Origin: Warburgia ugandensis
Lineage: Eukaryota > Streptophyta > Magnoliopsida > Canellales > Canellaceae
Length of the DNA stretch: 64,000 bases
Direction of reading: 5' to 3'
Assembly (NCBI GenBank): GCA_035236585.1
Contig: CP141132.1
Coordinates: 47,991,880 to 48,055,879, forward strand
Shown: piece by piece, positions 24,342 through 35,318 of the stretch
How positions within the stretch are numbered: the first letter of the stretch is position 1
How the letters are laid out: the number at the start of each line of letters is the position of its first letter
Position numbers and translations under genes: made by a program
Notes under the pieces: generated by a model
Database searches by the model: none
What the model saw: only the letters and a program-made list of their open reading frames with translations
Told to the model about the DNA's origin: nothing

Positions 24342-24922
24342 GGAAATTTTGAAATTTTCATTATTGCATGTAATTATTATGGTTCAATTCTTTTGAATAT
24401 TTAATTGGCATTGGATTCTCCACTACCACCTTCTTCTCCACTACTAATTGGTAGTTTTTTGACTCATTATGGTGGTCTTCCAGACCATTGGCCCACCTTA
24501 TGGGCCCCACATAGTTGTGAAAAGACCTTTTTTCCCTTTCAATTCCAAAAATGAAAAAAATTAGGTTTTATTCTTATGAACTCAGAATTGAGTGTACTTA
24601 GTGGCGTTGGAATTGAATTTCTGAGTACATTATATATATATTTATGTCTTAGATCTCAGTTATGAGTAAAATTACCATTTTATCCTTTTATTCATAAAAA
24701 TAGAGAAAAATAGGGATTTTTCATTCGATCTTAGAATTTGGCGTACTTACAGTCATTCTGATTGATTTTTTGAGTACGTTTCAAATATTCAAGTTTTAAA
24801 CCTTGGTTTTATTTTTATAAAAAATGGATTTCTTGGATCTTAAAATTCCAGTTCCACCTTCAGAAATTAAACTTTTAATTTTTAATAATTCAAATATATT
24901 AATAAAAATTGGGGTTATTACA

Positions 24923-26781
24923 ACAACACATTATATGAGAGATAACACTTAGGATCTAAAATACTTAACTACTAGAATCAATCATTAACAATAAACTTAA
25001 AATAGCTTTCTTGAATCAAAAGTAAAATACAACCAACATGGAGCACATGATACATAGAGGTAAATCAGGAAATTGTGCACTTTTCATGAACTAAAAATTG
25101 ATTCAAATCAAAGTAAAGCACATTCCAATACTCTCAAACTAAACTAAGAAGACGTATAAGTGAAACCCAAGAGAGAATCAAGAGAATAGATGGCTAGAAT
25201 GGTGGGGCTATTTAATGAAAAAATACATAGAATTGGTTCCAATTTCAAGTAAAAAAAAAAAAAGTGGAATTCAAAGATCAATGATTCAATCTTTTTCTTT
25301 CTCTTGGCTGTTACTATGAAAGGAGAATTAACTTGGATATTTGATGAACAAGCAATAAAAATGAAGAAGGTGGATGCAAATATTTAAGGGAAAATAAGGA
25401 AGATCTATGGGTCTAGAACTAAAGAAGAAAAATACGAACAACTAAGCAAGGATTGAAAGCAAAGTACTAACGTAGAACTAAAGTGCAAATCAATAGAAAA
25501 TACTTAAGATTCCAAAGGAAGAATAGCCCACCAGAAGTCCAAAGTCCAAAGCTCCAAAAGATCCCAAGCTAGAGTGCTCCTTTCAAGATTTTCTCACACA
25601 ACCCCTACTTGGTAAAAAACTTGGAATTCATGGGAATTTATAGATGGCTAGTTTTGACTTTGACAAGGGCTTAATATAAGATAGGAAAGTAGATATAGAT
25701 CTAGGGTTTCAATGAGGGAAAGTTAGATGGAGAGATGGCATAAGCAAGTGACATCATGGCTGGTTGCAATCTTAAGAAGGGAGGGAGGTATCACCTTCTT
25801 AAGAAGGTAGTGTGGAGTTCCCTCTTAATTGGTAGGTGATTGGTTGTTAGGTAAGAGAGAGAAAAGGAAATAAGAATGGTAGGAAATATGGAGAAAGATC
25901 TAGGTATTTTAATGTGCATTGATTTGAAATAGATATAGAGGTTTCCTAATTTGAAAACCACCAAATATGACAGCTAAACAAGGGGGAGGCGTTAATTTTT
26001 TAGGAAGGTGCCACCCTCAAGCCAAAAACATGGAACCCTAGGTTATGTGGATTAAAAGAGTACAAAAAATTGAAATGGTAAGTGGGAATTCTCTCTTGAT
26101 AGGTCCACCTATGATCATGTTACCTTTTATAAATATTTCTCAAAATCTTCCAATTATCCCTTTAAAATCACACTTTTAACATGGAATAATTGCTTGAAAT
26201 AGTTCTCCAATCATGTGACTTCATGTGGCATGGTCCCATGTGGCTTGATGGCTCATTCCTTGATGGCTTGAATGGCTATGTCTTTAAGCTTCCAAGCTTG
26301 AATAAGCTTCCTCAGGTTTCCTAGTTAGACTAGGAAACCTCATCTATGGCTCCAATTATGATGCAAAGTTGGTGAAAATGTATGGCTTTTTGCAAGGACC
26401 ATTTTAATCACGTTTGATGCTTCCCATTACTTCTTTGACTTGCCTTAGGATGGACGTGAATCTTGATATAGCTTTGAAATGTAGAAAATGGCCTCGTCTC
26501 TCTCCTTTGATCTTGATCTTCAATTCTCATCTCCATCAATCTCAGCCTTTGGTTCACATTCTTAACACCTACAAAAGATGAAAAAACCCAATTAAATCCT
26601 AGAAAATCAAGAGATGCACATATAGATTAGCTATTAAACCTACAAAATATCAAAATTTTGAATTATTAAATCAGAAATGCATGTTTTATAAATTTTTAAA
26701 AAAACCTTAGAATAATGCCTCTAATTTATAACACATGGACTATTAATTGGGTATATTTTATACAAAATTGAACACTTATCA
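24923..26781 (-). repeat. Athila-like LTR fragment, antisense (3' end missing)
   Basis: The minus strand from 26781 reads tgataagtgttcaatttt, then aaacatgcatttctgattta, aggatttaattgggttttt and catgagcc/tgaagcc-type motifs, parallel to the starts of the copy A and B LTRs. The region 25490-25650 aligns to 16600-16720. The LTR end (gagattcctcat...) is absent, so about 1 kb of the 3' part is missing at 24923. No coding capacity is visible. Confidence 0.65.
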
Positions 26782-27430
26782 TTAGGATGGTTGGAAATGG
26801 TTTTCAATAGGGATCATAAGTATGCTATTACTAGTTTTTATACCTATTATGACCTCTAAAATTGGCTACAGTTTGGTATGAAAGTTGATACCTCTATTTC
26901 GCTACTATTTTGGGAACAAAATAGAGGAAAAAATGTCTACAGATTTCTACCTATTCACTCCTCTGTTTTTCTACAATTTTGGGTGCAAACTAGAGGCTAA
27001 GAAGGATTTCTATTGCTACCTATTCACTCCTTTGTTTTAGTATGATTTTTGAAGCAAAATAGAGGCTAAGTTTGACTATTATTTGCTACCTATCACTCCA
27101 CTATTTTGCTATGGTTTTGGCAGCAAAATAGATGCTAAGATTTTTGTTATCTACTATCCTATTAATTCTTGTTTTATTACTATTTATGAATTAAAAATAT
27201 GACCATCAATATTTGATAGCTACTACCATGTTATCATTTTTTTTAATCTCAGTTTTGAAGTGAATTATAAGCATTCTATCTATGGTTATCACACATTTTT
27301 ACATCTGATTGAATTTGGTCATGGTTAGAATTGAAATCAGAGGCCTGCTACTCCTATGTTTTACTATAGTTTTGAGAGCAAAATAGAGACCTAAACATCT
27401 ATTGACCACTATAATTGTTACCACTGGATT
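26782..27430. repeat. ~68-bp imperfect tandem repeats, each a hairpin (CACTA subterminal type)
   Basis: At least five units have the pattern ctctattttgct ... agcaaaatagagg (for example around 26890-26925, 26955-27000, 27030-27065, 27090-27130 and 27350-27385), joined by ctacctattcactcc. Each is an inverted repeat with a loop of about 11 nt. Hairpin subterminal repeats followed by a transposase-type gene fit a CACTA element. No cacta terminus was found. Confidence 0.6.
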
Positions 27431-28085
27431 ATCACTATTTTGATTAAAAAGAAGTGTTTTATCTTACTTAATTTCTGTCCTTATATATACCAATGATTGA
27501 CCAATGTTTTTCCATGTATCAAAGGACTGCTATTACTGATTTACCATATATGTAAACTCATCTATGTACCAACATTTTGGATTAAACAGAGAGCTAGATT
27601 CATATGATTTTTTACTAGCATATGCCATACTGTTATGCTACCATTTTAGAGTTAATATGCTAGACATTTTAAGCATTGTGCCAACATTTTATAGCATTCT
27701 GTTGTCTTATAAGCCACCCCTATCTGATATCTTATATGATCTTGTAGTTTATAATTCCTATCATGCTATAGTTTTGAGCATGTGATTTGCACAAGTGTGC
27801 TATTTGCTAATTCCATCAATTACATCTATTATGCAATGGTTTAAGCACTGAATTTTCTTAAAAATGTGCTGTTTGTTGATCTCTATCTAATGAAATGGTG
27901 GGGGTTCCTGAGTTTACATTTATATTTTGGAATGTGAAATGATGACATGCGCTAAATGCACAAGTCTAAAAAATAGGGGAGAATCTCCTAGATTTTTGGA
28001 AAAAATAAGGAGTCTAATTTAATGTCATAATATGTGTCGTTATATGCAGAATTTGATTTCCCTATGTTCTTATTTGTAGGAAAAA
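27431..28085. other. AT-rich sequence, nothing recognised
   Basis: About 650 bp between the hairpin repeats and the CACTA-type ORF. An open stretch at 27564-27785 encodes a Leu/Tyr-rich peptide without recognisable motifs. It may be the leader or first intron of the CACTA element. Confidence 0.4.
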
Positions 28086-29830
28086 ATGGAACATGAAGAA
28101 CATAAAAATCATGATCAATAGTCCAACTTGAGCAACCCTCAAAAGATAAAGGGCACATGGTGAACAAAAATTAAAAAGGTTGTTAAGAGAAAGTTAAATG
28201 GAATAAAAGAAGTTGTATAGTACAATAGTAAGAGGCTAGAGATAGGTGACAATGCAACATCCTATAGTAGTTACCTTTGCTCCATGGTATGAAACATGGT
28301 GCCTATTTTAACTAATGATTGGAAACATGTGTCACTAACAATCAAAGATTCAATTTGGTAGATGGTGAAGGTATGTAAATGCTCTTTGTATATAATATAT
28401 TATGTACTTTACCTTGTTATTTTCAAATAGAGTAACATTCTTGTTTCTACTTTATTGTCTACTTCAAAGTACATAAGGAGAAGAAGGCACATGCTTTGTA
28501 AGAAGATGGTAAGCAATGGAGAAAATGGAAGAACTACCTTGTTTGCAACCACATAGTTCCAAATGTAGATGATCCATCAAGGCAGTATGAAGTGCCTAAC
28601 ATTTATCTCGACGTCATTGGACAAGATGTATGGAATGGTTTTGTCAAGTTTCGCAATGTCTCTTGAATTTCAAGTATGTGCTAAATCAATATTTTATTGA
28701 ATTAATTATGACATTTTCTTGTGTTTAATTACATACACATCAAATATGTAGACTAGGAGTTTAAAAGGGTGAAAGGTACATGAGACCAATCATATGTAGC
28801 ATCACATGGATTGGAAGAACATGAAGTAAGTATTTGAGATAGTTTATTTCTTTCAAATTATACCATAGTTAATCATGTTTCATTATCAAACTATGGTGGC
28901 TCCCTTAATAGCAAAAAAAAGCTAGGAATACATATCCCAATAACCATGCCATCTTCTAGATGATGGCATATTTAGCGGCCCATAATGCCCAAACTTTAAA
29001 AAACTAATTTGTTACAGAAGTTATTTCTAGCACTATAAGTGGTTGCATGTGTCTATCCTTCTATTGCTTGAATTTTATATATTAATTAATGAAACTGATC
29101 ATGTCCTTGCAATAAATTGTGTAGTAAAAATTTTGTATGAAAGCACAACTATAGTAACTGTAAGCAACACTGTTGCAAAGGATGACATCCTATATAGGGC
29201 TATGAGTAATAAGGAGGGCACCCTAGCCATGTAAGGATCCAAGGGTGCAATGTTGTTCCTTCCATCTTTCACAAAAAGTACTAGCACTTGATAAGGAGGA
29301 GGCCTTCCAAAAGTTTAAAGTAGAGTTGCATGATGAGATAAGGCTGGATGTAATGAGGGAGTTGCATATGAGAGGTTTAGATCTAGTTCCTCATACCCTT
29401 ATACGTCACTAACATGCTAGCTACAATTCTCCTCCAGAAGAAGTTTAGGAAGAGCAACTGTGCTTCATTTGGATGAGAAATTCTAGCTAAGGAGGTACAT
29501 ACATAGAGACATTTACTTTTTCATTGTCCAATTAATTGTCCTACCTCATCCTTTCTTATGTAGCCAATATTTCGAATTTACAGGTGGGTGATGCTTGTTG
29601 ACCTTGAATGGTTGTGAAAACATCGTCTCAGTTGGTTCATGGTCTAAGGGTGGATCTATGGTTTTGCAGGAAAAAATTATGTCTCCACACACTAAGTGTG
29701 AGTGTATTATTGGGACCTTGAGTGAGAATGCCCACCTACCAATTCCAATAGAATTCAATGACGTTTTTACCGTGGGCAATGCCCTTGGATATAAAATAAC
29801 TTGGCTGAAGTAATTGGTCATTCCTATACA
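28086..29830 (+). pseudogene. CACTA (En/Spm)-type transposon ORF remnant
   Basis: Broken frames show, in order, the pattern of the plant En/Spm-associated protein with a Transposase_24-like region: an RKLNGIKEVV / IGDNAT block near 28200-28250, NDWKHVSLTIKDSIW at 28311-28362, WRKWKNYLVCNHIVPNVDDP at about 28520-28580, and DVWNGFVKFR near 28630. Then follow a YVASHGLEEHE block near 28795, LHDEIRLDVMRELHMRGL at 29324-29380, and a C-terminal ENIVSVG...LPIPIEFNDV...ITWLK block at 29616-29813 resembling DUF8039. Stops occur in nearly every block. Gaps at about 28380-28460 and 28680-28750 look like introns. Such proteins accompany or bind transposon ends, and this copy is inactive. I assigned it from motif memory; a profile search would settle it. 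Confidence 0.7.
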
Positions 29831-30206
29831 ATCTAAGGTGTATATCTTGTCATACCACCATGCATCTTCAAGGAAAGGTTTTAGAGACCTCAATTAATTA
29901 TTTATTATTACATCTTATATTAAACAGAAGCAATAACAAGTACGGTCGAGCTTGACTTCCTTTGCACCATCACTTCCCATCATAGATTGAACTAATACTA
30001 ATATCTATGCATACTTTCATGAAAAAATTGAATGTCTTCAATGAACAATATTGATTAAATTATTTTACAAATTTGTAGAAACCATCTATGGATCGAATGG
30101 AAGTCTACCTACCCTACCTCTATCCTCTACATGATCATTAATAAGGATAAGTTAATCAGCCTTGATTGTCTTAAGATTCAGTGGTTACAGATGACATAGT
30201 TGAAGT
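29831..30206. other. CACTA 3' flank, unassigned
   Basis: An AT-rich 376 bp between the last CACTA-type block and the start of Athila-like copy B. Short reading frames are present but there is no motif I can name, and no terminal inverted repeat is visible. Confidence 0.4.
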
Positions 30207-33200
30207 TGTTGAGTATTCAAATTTGTATAAAAAATCATCCAATTAAATGCCCATGTGTTATAATTGATAGGGTAAAGTAAGGTTTTTGGTCAAAATTTAT
30301 AAGACATACATTTTTTTTTATCTAAAATAACAAATATTTGATATTATATAAGTTCAAAGGCTTATCCAAGGTAAGTATTTGAATAATCATAATTTTCTAG
30401 GATTTAATTAGGGTTTTTCACTTTTTGTAGAATGTAAGATAATAATCTGGCAGCTGAGATAAGATGAAAATTGAAGATCAAGATCAAGTCAAGGCCTAAA
30501 TGTCATCAATTCAATATGAGATCAAGGAACAAGATCACCTTAAGGCACACAAAAGATGGAATTAGAGGAGCCAAAGGTGCTTGAAGTGGGTCCATGCACA
30601 AGTCATGCAAAGTCCACCAGCTCTGCATGGGATTCACTTAAGCCACCAAGCCATGTACAAGCCATGAAGAAGGTGACAAGCTAAGGAACCTAGATAGCCA
30701 AAAAGCAAAGGATTTGAGCCACTAAGGCAAGGAAAAAAGGCCATCAAAGCCAGCCATGAAGCCAAGGAAATGGAGCCATCAAGCCACATGAGCCAAGGTA
30801 CATGGATGGCTAGGATTGGAGGAAAATTGAAAGAATTATGTATTGGATTCTAAGTGATATTTTGAAGATAATTAAGGAAAAATCCACTTGGATAAGGTAG
30901 CATGTGGACCAATAGGATGATACCACTCCATTTTTATTATTTTTATGTGTTTTTTTTTCCCTCACTTTCTACCTCACCATTAAGAGGCACTACAAATTTC
31001 ACTTTCCACCAAGAGTCCTAACTTTCTAAAACTCTACCACCTTTCCAACTCCATCCTAGATCAACCAATTGCCTTTTCCACCTCAAACCTTCTTTCTTAT
31101 CCTCTCATCATCCTTACCATTCATCCTTCATCCAAGGTCTGTCACCTCACCCATTCTTTCCTACTCCTTTTTCCTTTCCCATTTTTCACTCTTCTTATCT
31201 ACTTTTAGCATGAACTACTTTGAAGGGAAGGAGTTTAATGTGAAACTCCTACAAAGTAGGAGCTTCTTTCCCTTCCTTACCTCATCCATCCCATAATTGT
31301 CCTAACCCACCACTCTTAAGTTTCCACCTCACTATCTCTCTTTTCCTTTCTCCCTAATCCTCTCTCCATTCCCTTCTTAAATTTATTTTTAAATTCATGA
31401 GAATTCCATGATTTTTACAAGGGGAAGACTCCCCCTCCTAAAAAGTGTGCTCATCCCACCTTGTTGCCATCTTAGATGTCCACCTCCACTTAGGTTACTT
31501 CCATGTTGCCCATATCAAGGATGATCTTACCCTTAGAATTTCTCCCTTTCATCTCCACCTTATGACCACCTATTATCTAGATTAGGAAGTGCCCAAGGGA
31601 TATAAAATTTAGGTTTCCACGTGAAAATCATCTTGGAGAACTGGAGAACCCCCCCTCCAAAGAAGGAGGTGTCTCCACTCTTCTTCCTTCCAAAGCTCCT
31701 CAACACCTCCTCCCTTGGGCAGCACATCTTCTCCACAATTCCATACCTCTTTTCCTAGGGTTTTGATCTCTCCTTGAAGTTCTTTAAGTTCAGGTTAGTT
31801 CTTATTATTCCCTTCTTTGTTTCTTTATTATTCTTGCTCTTAATTTCATGTGTCTTTGTCATTGCTTTGTTCTTTGATTCTATGCATTATCCTTCATGCT
31901 TTGTTCCTTAATCTTCCATGTTGTTTTCCACTTGATTTCACTGTTAGATCCTTATTCCTAAGGATCACTAAGCTTTGGTAGTTATAGCCAAGAGATAGTG
32001 GTCTTTAGAAGAAGTGATTTGGGTGCCTTAGATTCATCGATTCCCAATACTATTACTCGCCTTTTGTCACTCTTTTTCCTTAGAATCTTTGCTTCATATC
32101 CTTAGTTTTAATTGATTATTTTCTGAAGATCTAAGTTTATTGTTTATCTGGTAGTGATAGCCAAGAAAAATAGTAGCTTAAATCTGTTGAGTTTGTTTCA
32201 TCTTTTATGTGGTTTTTGCTTAGTTCTAGCACTACTTGATGTTGTTTTTCCTTAAAATTGTTCCATTTCTTAGCTTCTTTTTTCTTGGTATTCTTTTGGG
32301 TTCTAATTTCAAGTTAGCTGAACTTGGTTTACTATTGTTATAAGGTGTTTTATATGTGATTGGAATCAAGTTTCTAGCCTTGTAAGAGTGCGCCATTTCC
32401 ATATCTATATGCATGTTCAAGTGCACTCTAATTTGATGTATTTTGACATTTAATGAATAAATCTCTTTGAGGATTATTATTTATGCTTGAATTATAGTAG
32501 CTTAATACTTTTATTTTGAAATTTATCTTGCATTAAAAGTGCTTCTCAAGTTGATTTCCATGCCTTGTTTGAATTGAGTTCACAAATACCATGTAGGTAG
32601 AGTTATTTTCTATTCAATATCTATGCTTAGTTTCTAGCCGCTTATTTATCATATGTATTTGAATTCTTAGGAACCCATTTAGGTTTTTAGGTTGCTTGTT
32701 AAGTACCATGATCATATTGCATGTTATTTTGGTGTTAATTCATTAATTTTGGGCATTGTTTGAACCCATGAACCATGTGCACCATCCCATGGATCATGGG
32801 CATGGTACTAAGGTAGAATCACTTTGATGATTGCTTTGTTTAGTTGGTAAATATTAGTGTAGCAATAGTTAATTCATTGTTTACATCTTAGTTTAGTTGT
32901 AGGAATTTGCTTAAATGATTTTTTTGAAAGTTCCATTTTTAGTAAGTTTGAGATTTGGAAAGTGTCAAATTAGGGAAGTTTCTATTTTAAGTAGTTTCTT
33001 TAAATTTAGTTGCTTAGTTTATTTCATTGTAATTTTGTAGTAGTTTCCTTTAATAGCAAGAATATTAGTTAAGTTAAGTTTCTAATTCCATTGTTTACTT
33101 TATGTCATGTATTTTTGGTTTCCATGTTAATTTAATTCCTTAGTCTAGGTCTAATCCAATTCTTTGGCTAAGTAGTCTAAGTAAGGACTGCTAATATCAT

Positions 33201-33286
33201 AGCCATTTGATTCCTCGTGAGATCGACCTCCATCTCGTGAATTACTATACCAATTTAGCATTTCTAAGTTTAACTTAAAAATCACA
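30207..33286 (+). repeat. Athila-like copy B, 5' LTR
   Basis: It begins tgttgagtattcaaatttg (like 15438 and antisense 26781) and ends aaaatcaca at 33286, before the primer site. The length is about 3.1 kb. It shares with copy A the aggatttaattagggttttt block (30410), the catgagccaag-type run (30640-30800), pyrimidine-rich 30950-31760, and gattcctcgtgagatcgacc near 33210. ORFs such as 31069-31296 fall in the pyrimidine-rich stretch and are not genes. The 3' LTR of this copy is not in the window. Confidence 0.75.
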
Positions 33287-33295
33287 ACAAGATTT

Positions 33296-33313
33296 TGGCA
33301 TCATTACTAGGGA
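33296..33313 (+). other. Primer binding site of copy B (tRNA-Asp type)
   Basis: The sequence tggcatcattactaggga differs from the usual tggcgccgttgccgggga by transitions (c/g to t/a) at five or six places. It lies 9 nt inside the LTR end, as in copy A. Confidence 0.75.
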
Positions 33314-34453
33314 ATTGCAATGGTTTGTGTAGTGGAACCTCACTTAAATTATTTACCTCTATTCTAGGTTTAGGGTGCATTAGTTTTGGATTTTCATCAT
33401 TTTTTACATTTTAGTTCTATTTTCCCTTATTGACCATATCTGTTTGATTTTTATGGAAGGAAATTGGCAAAGGAGTGGTGGGGATCTTGTGGACCATGGC
33501 TTCATCAACATAGATTAGGTTTTTATTGCTTTCATGATTAGGATTTGAGTGAAATTGTAATGAGGTCCATTGTAATTTTAATTCTTTTCAATTTTTAAAT
33601 GGGTTGTAGTAGTACATGACAAGTGTGGGGCATGGCAGCCCACACTTGATCATCATCAGAACTCTCACTGTGCCCAATCTTCACCCAAATTTTAATTTTC
33701 TATGGTAAGGTACATTTAGTGCAAAATTGCATGTGTAACGATAGTATAAATCATATAGATTATGGTCATGCATTGATATATATTGCATAATACTTAGGAC
33801 TATTGCATTAGTTCAAGCACTTACTCAACAAAGGCTAGCCTACGCTTAGCTATAACCAAAGCATAGGTTGCATGGTTATAGTGCCCTATCTGTTGAGGTG
33901 CCTGACCCTTTATTAAACTAGCATATAGGTATGCACTAGTTTGCTTTTATTTTGCATTGCATATTTAATTGCTTAATGGTGAAATAGAACATATGTATAG
34001 TAAGGGCCCCATAGGAACCCTTAGAACATATGGATTGGATTTGATCACCAGATCCTTGGCCCACTTAGGTAATTAAATTCACATCCTTGTATGTTTGCGA
34101 TCCGAACCCTTAAACATAATTTAAAATCAAGTAAAAAGCGACCTAGGGTTTTTGAACTCATAGGACCCTTATGGAAAGAGGCGATCTATTGTCCCCCCAA
34201 TGGCTTTTGAGCACTATGGTTATAGTAGATGTCTTAAAATCTAAGTGATTTTCCCACATCTTTCATTGACTTCATTTGAGGTCTATATGCCACTTCACAT
34301 GAGGATTTATTAACTACTTTAGAGTAGAACCCAATTGGTAAGCAGCTGTCAAATCTAGATAAAAGGAGGAGCTATCTAGATCTTAGTCTAAAAAAGAGGT
34401 ATTCATTAATTGTATGCAATGATTTGTTTCATTGTATATAGAGATTGATTACA
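33314..34453 (+). mobile_element. Athila-like copy B, untranslated leader
   Basis: Colinear with 9523-10642 of copy A. It holds the leader hairpin at 33620-33648. There is no ORF of note. Confidence 0.7.
33620..33648 (+). repeat. Leader hairpin of Athila-like copy B
   Basis: The arms caagtgtggg and cccacacttg are perfect 10-bp complements with a 9-nt loop, 324 bp downstream of the first base of the primer site. It is conserved with 9833-9861. Confidence 0.65.
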
Positions 34454-34520
34454 ATGGCCTATCAAGAAGGGGATAGATATAGGATGACTAGCACATTGGA
34501 TAGGTTATTGCCTCAAGGCA
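34454..34520 (+). pseudogene. Gag-like start of copy B, cut by the T1 insertion
   Basis: An ATG at 34454 (MAYQEGDRYR) matches the start of the copy A gag-like region at 10643. The frame runs into the T1 LTR at 34521, and the homologous sequence resumes at 47997. Confidence 0.55.
34516..34520. other. Left target-site duplication of the T1 element
   Basis: The sequence aggca directly precedes the LTR. The partner aggta is at 47997-48001, and the 4/5 match fits one later substitution. Confidence 0.65.
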
Positions 34521-35125
34521 TGTAATAACCCCAATTTTTGTAAATTGATTGAGAAAAATCAATAAAGTTTGAATTTCAGATATTTTGGGCTGAAATATTA
34601 GGGTTATTTAAAATATACTGTTATAAAAGTATAATCAAATCATAAGACATGTAAAATTGAAATTAAAGTTAGCAAACCCTTCAAAATGACTGTAAGCACG
34701 ACAAATTTCGAATTCGGATGAAAAATCCTTAAGTTTTTCATTTTTTGCACAAAAGGGGTAAAATAGTAATTTTACTCAAAAATCAAAATATTCCAAAAAT
34801 CAAAATATGAAACATCAAAATTTATAATGTACTGAGAAATACGAATCCAACGCCACTAAGTACACTCAAATCCGAGATCATGGGAATAAAACCCAAAGTT
34901 TTATGCATAAAGGGCAAAACGGACTTTTTACACCATGTGGGGCCCACATGGGGACCACCACGTCCCCAACAACCAATTTGATCAGCAGCCCATGTGAAAC
35001 ATGGGTCAACAAAGATCAGCTAGTCATGGGGAAGAAAAGTTAGGCATGGGAGCATTGAAGACTTTCATGTCATTTTATATTAAAAAAATAACATATTATA
35101 ATTATGTAAAAAGACCCAAAATGCC

Positions 35126-35133
35126 TATAAATA
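35126..35133 (+). promoter_or_regulatory. TATA box of T1 5' LTR
   Basis: The sequence cctataaatac is a strong plant TATA box, conserved in all T1 LTRs. Transcription would start at about 35155-35165. Confidence 0.65.
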
Positions 35134-35280
35134 CAACCCCAAAAATCTTCCAAAAATCCTCATAAAATCCCCACGAAATTATCTTCAATCTCCTTGAAAA
35201 ATTAGATCTAGAATCCCTCTCCAAAACCCCAAAATTTCCAAGAGTTAGATCTCTTTCCAACTTGTTTTTCTTTTTAGATT

Positions 35281-35318
35281 AGAACAAGAGACCTAAATTC
35301 AATTAGGCACTCTGTTCT
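35281..35318 (+). repeat. Conserved 38-bp near-palindrome, T1 5' LTR
   Basis: The arms agaacaagag and ctctgttct enclose cctaa/ttagg, about 150 bp downstream of the TATA box, so it is probably in the transcribed leader. It is identical in the right LTR (44333-44370). Confidence 0.65.

Larger units (their letters stand above)
19050..24922 (-). repeat. T1-type LTR, expanded antisense copy (5.9 kb)
   Basis: The left terminus tgtggcaccctagtttttg is the inverted T1 LTR end, and the right terminus aattggggttattaca is the inverted T1 LTR start. Inside, in inverted order, are the aaattcttttc motif, the stem-loop (19271-19309), the GC-richer block (19720-19870), GATC-rich sequence, and a TATA box (24334-24341). 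The extra length comes partly from a direct duplication (22295-23990). The 5-mer caaca occurs at 19045 and at 24924, a possible target duplication, but the two flanks do not form one continuous host sequence. ORFs at 22578-23049 and 23353-23771 lie in the duplication and have no recognisable product. Confidence 0.8.

Noticed and set aside
31069-31296. Ser/Phe/Leu-rich plus-strand ORF
   Set aside because: It lies in the pyrimidine-rich part of an Athila-like LTR; composition alone explains it.
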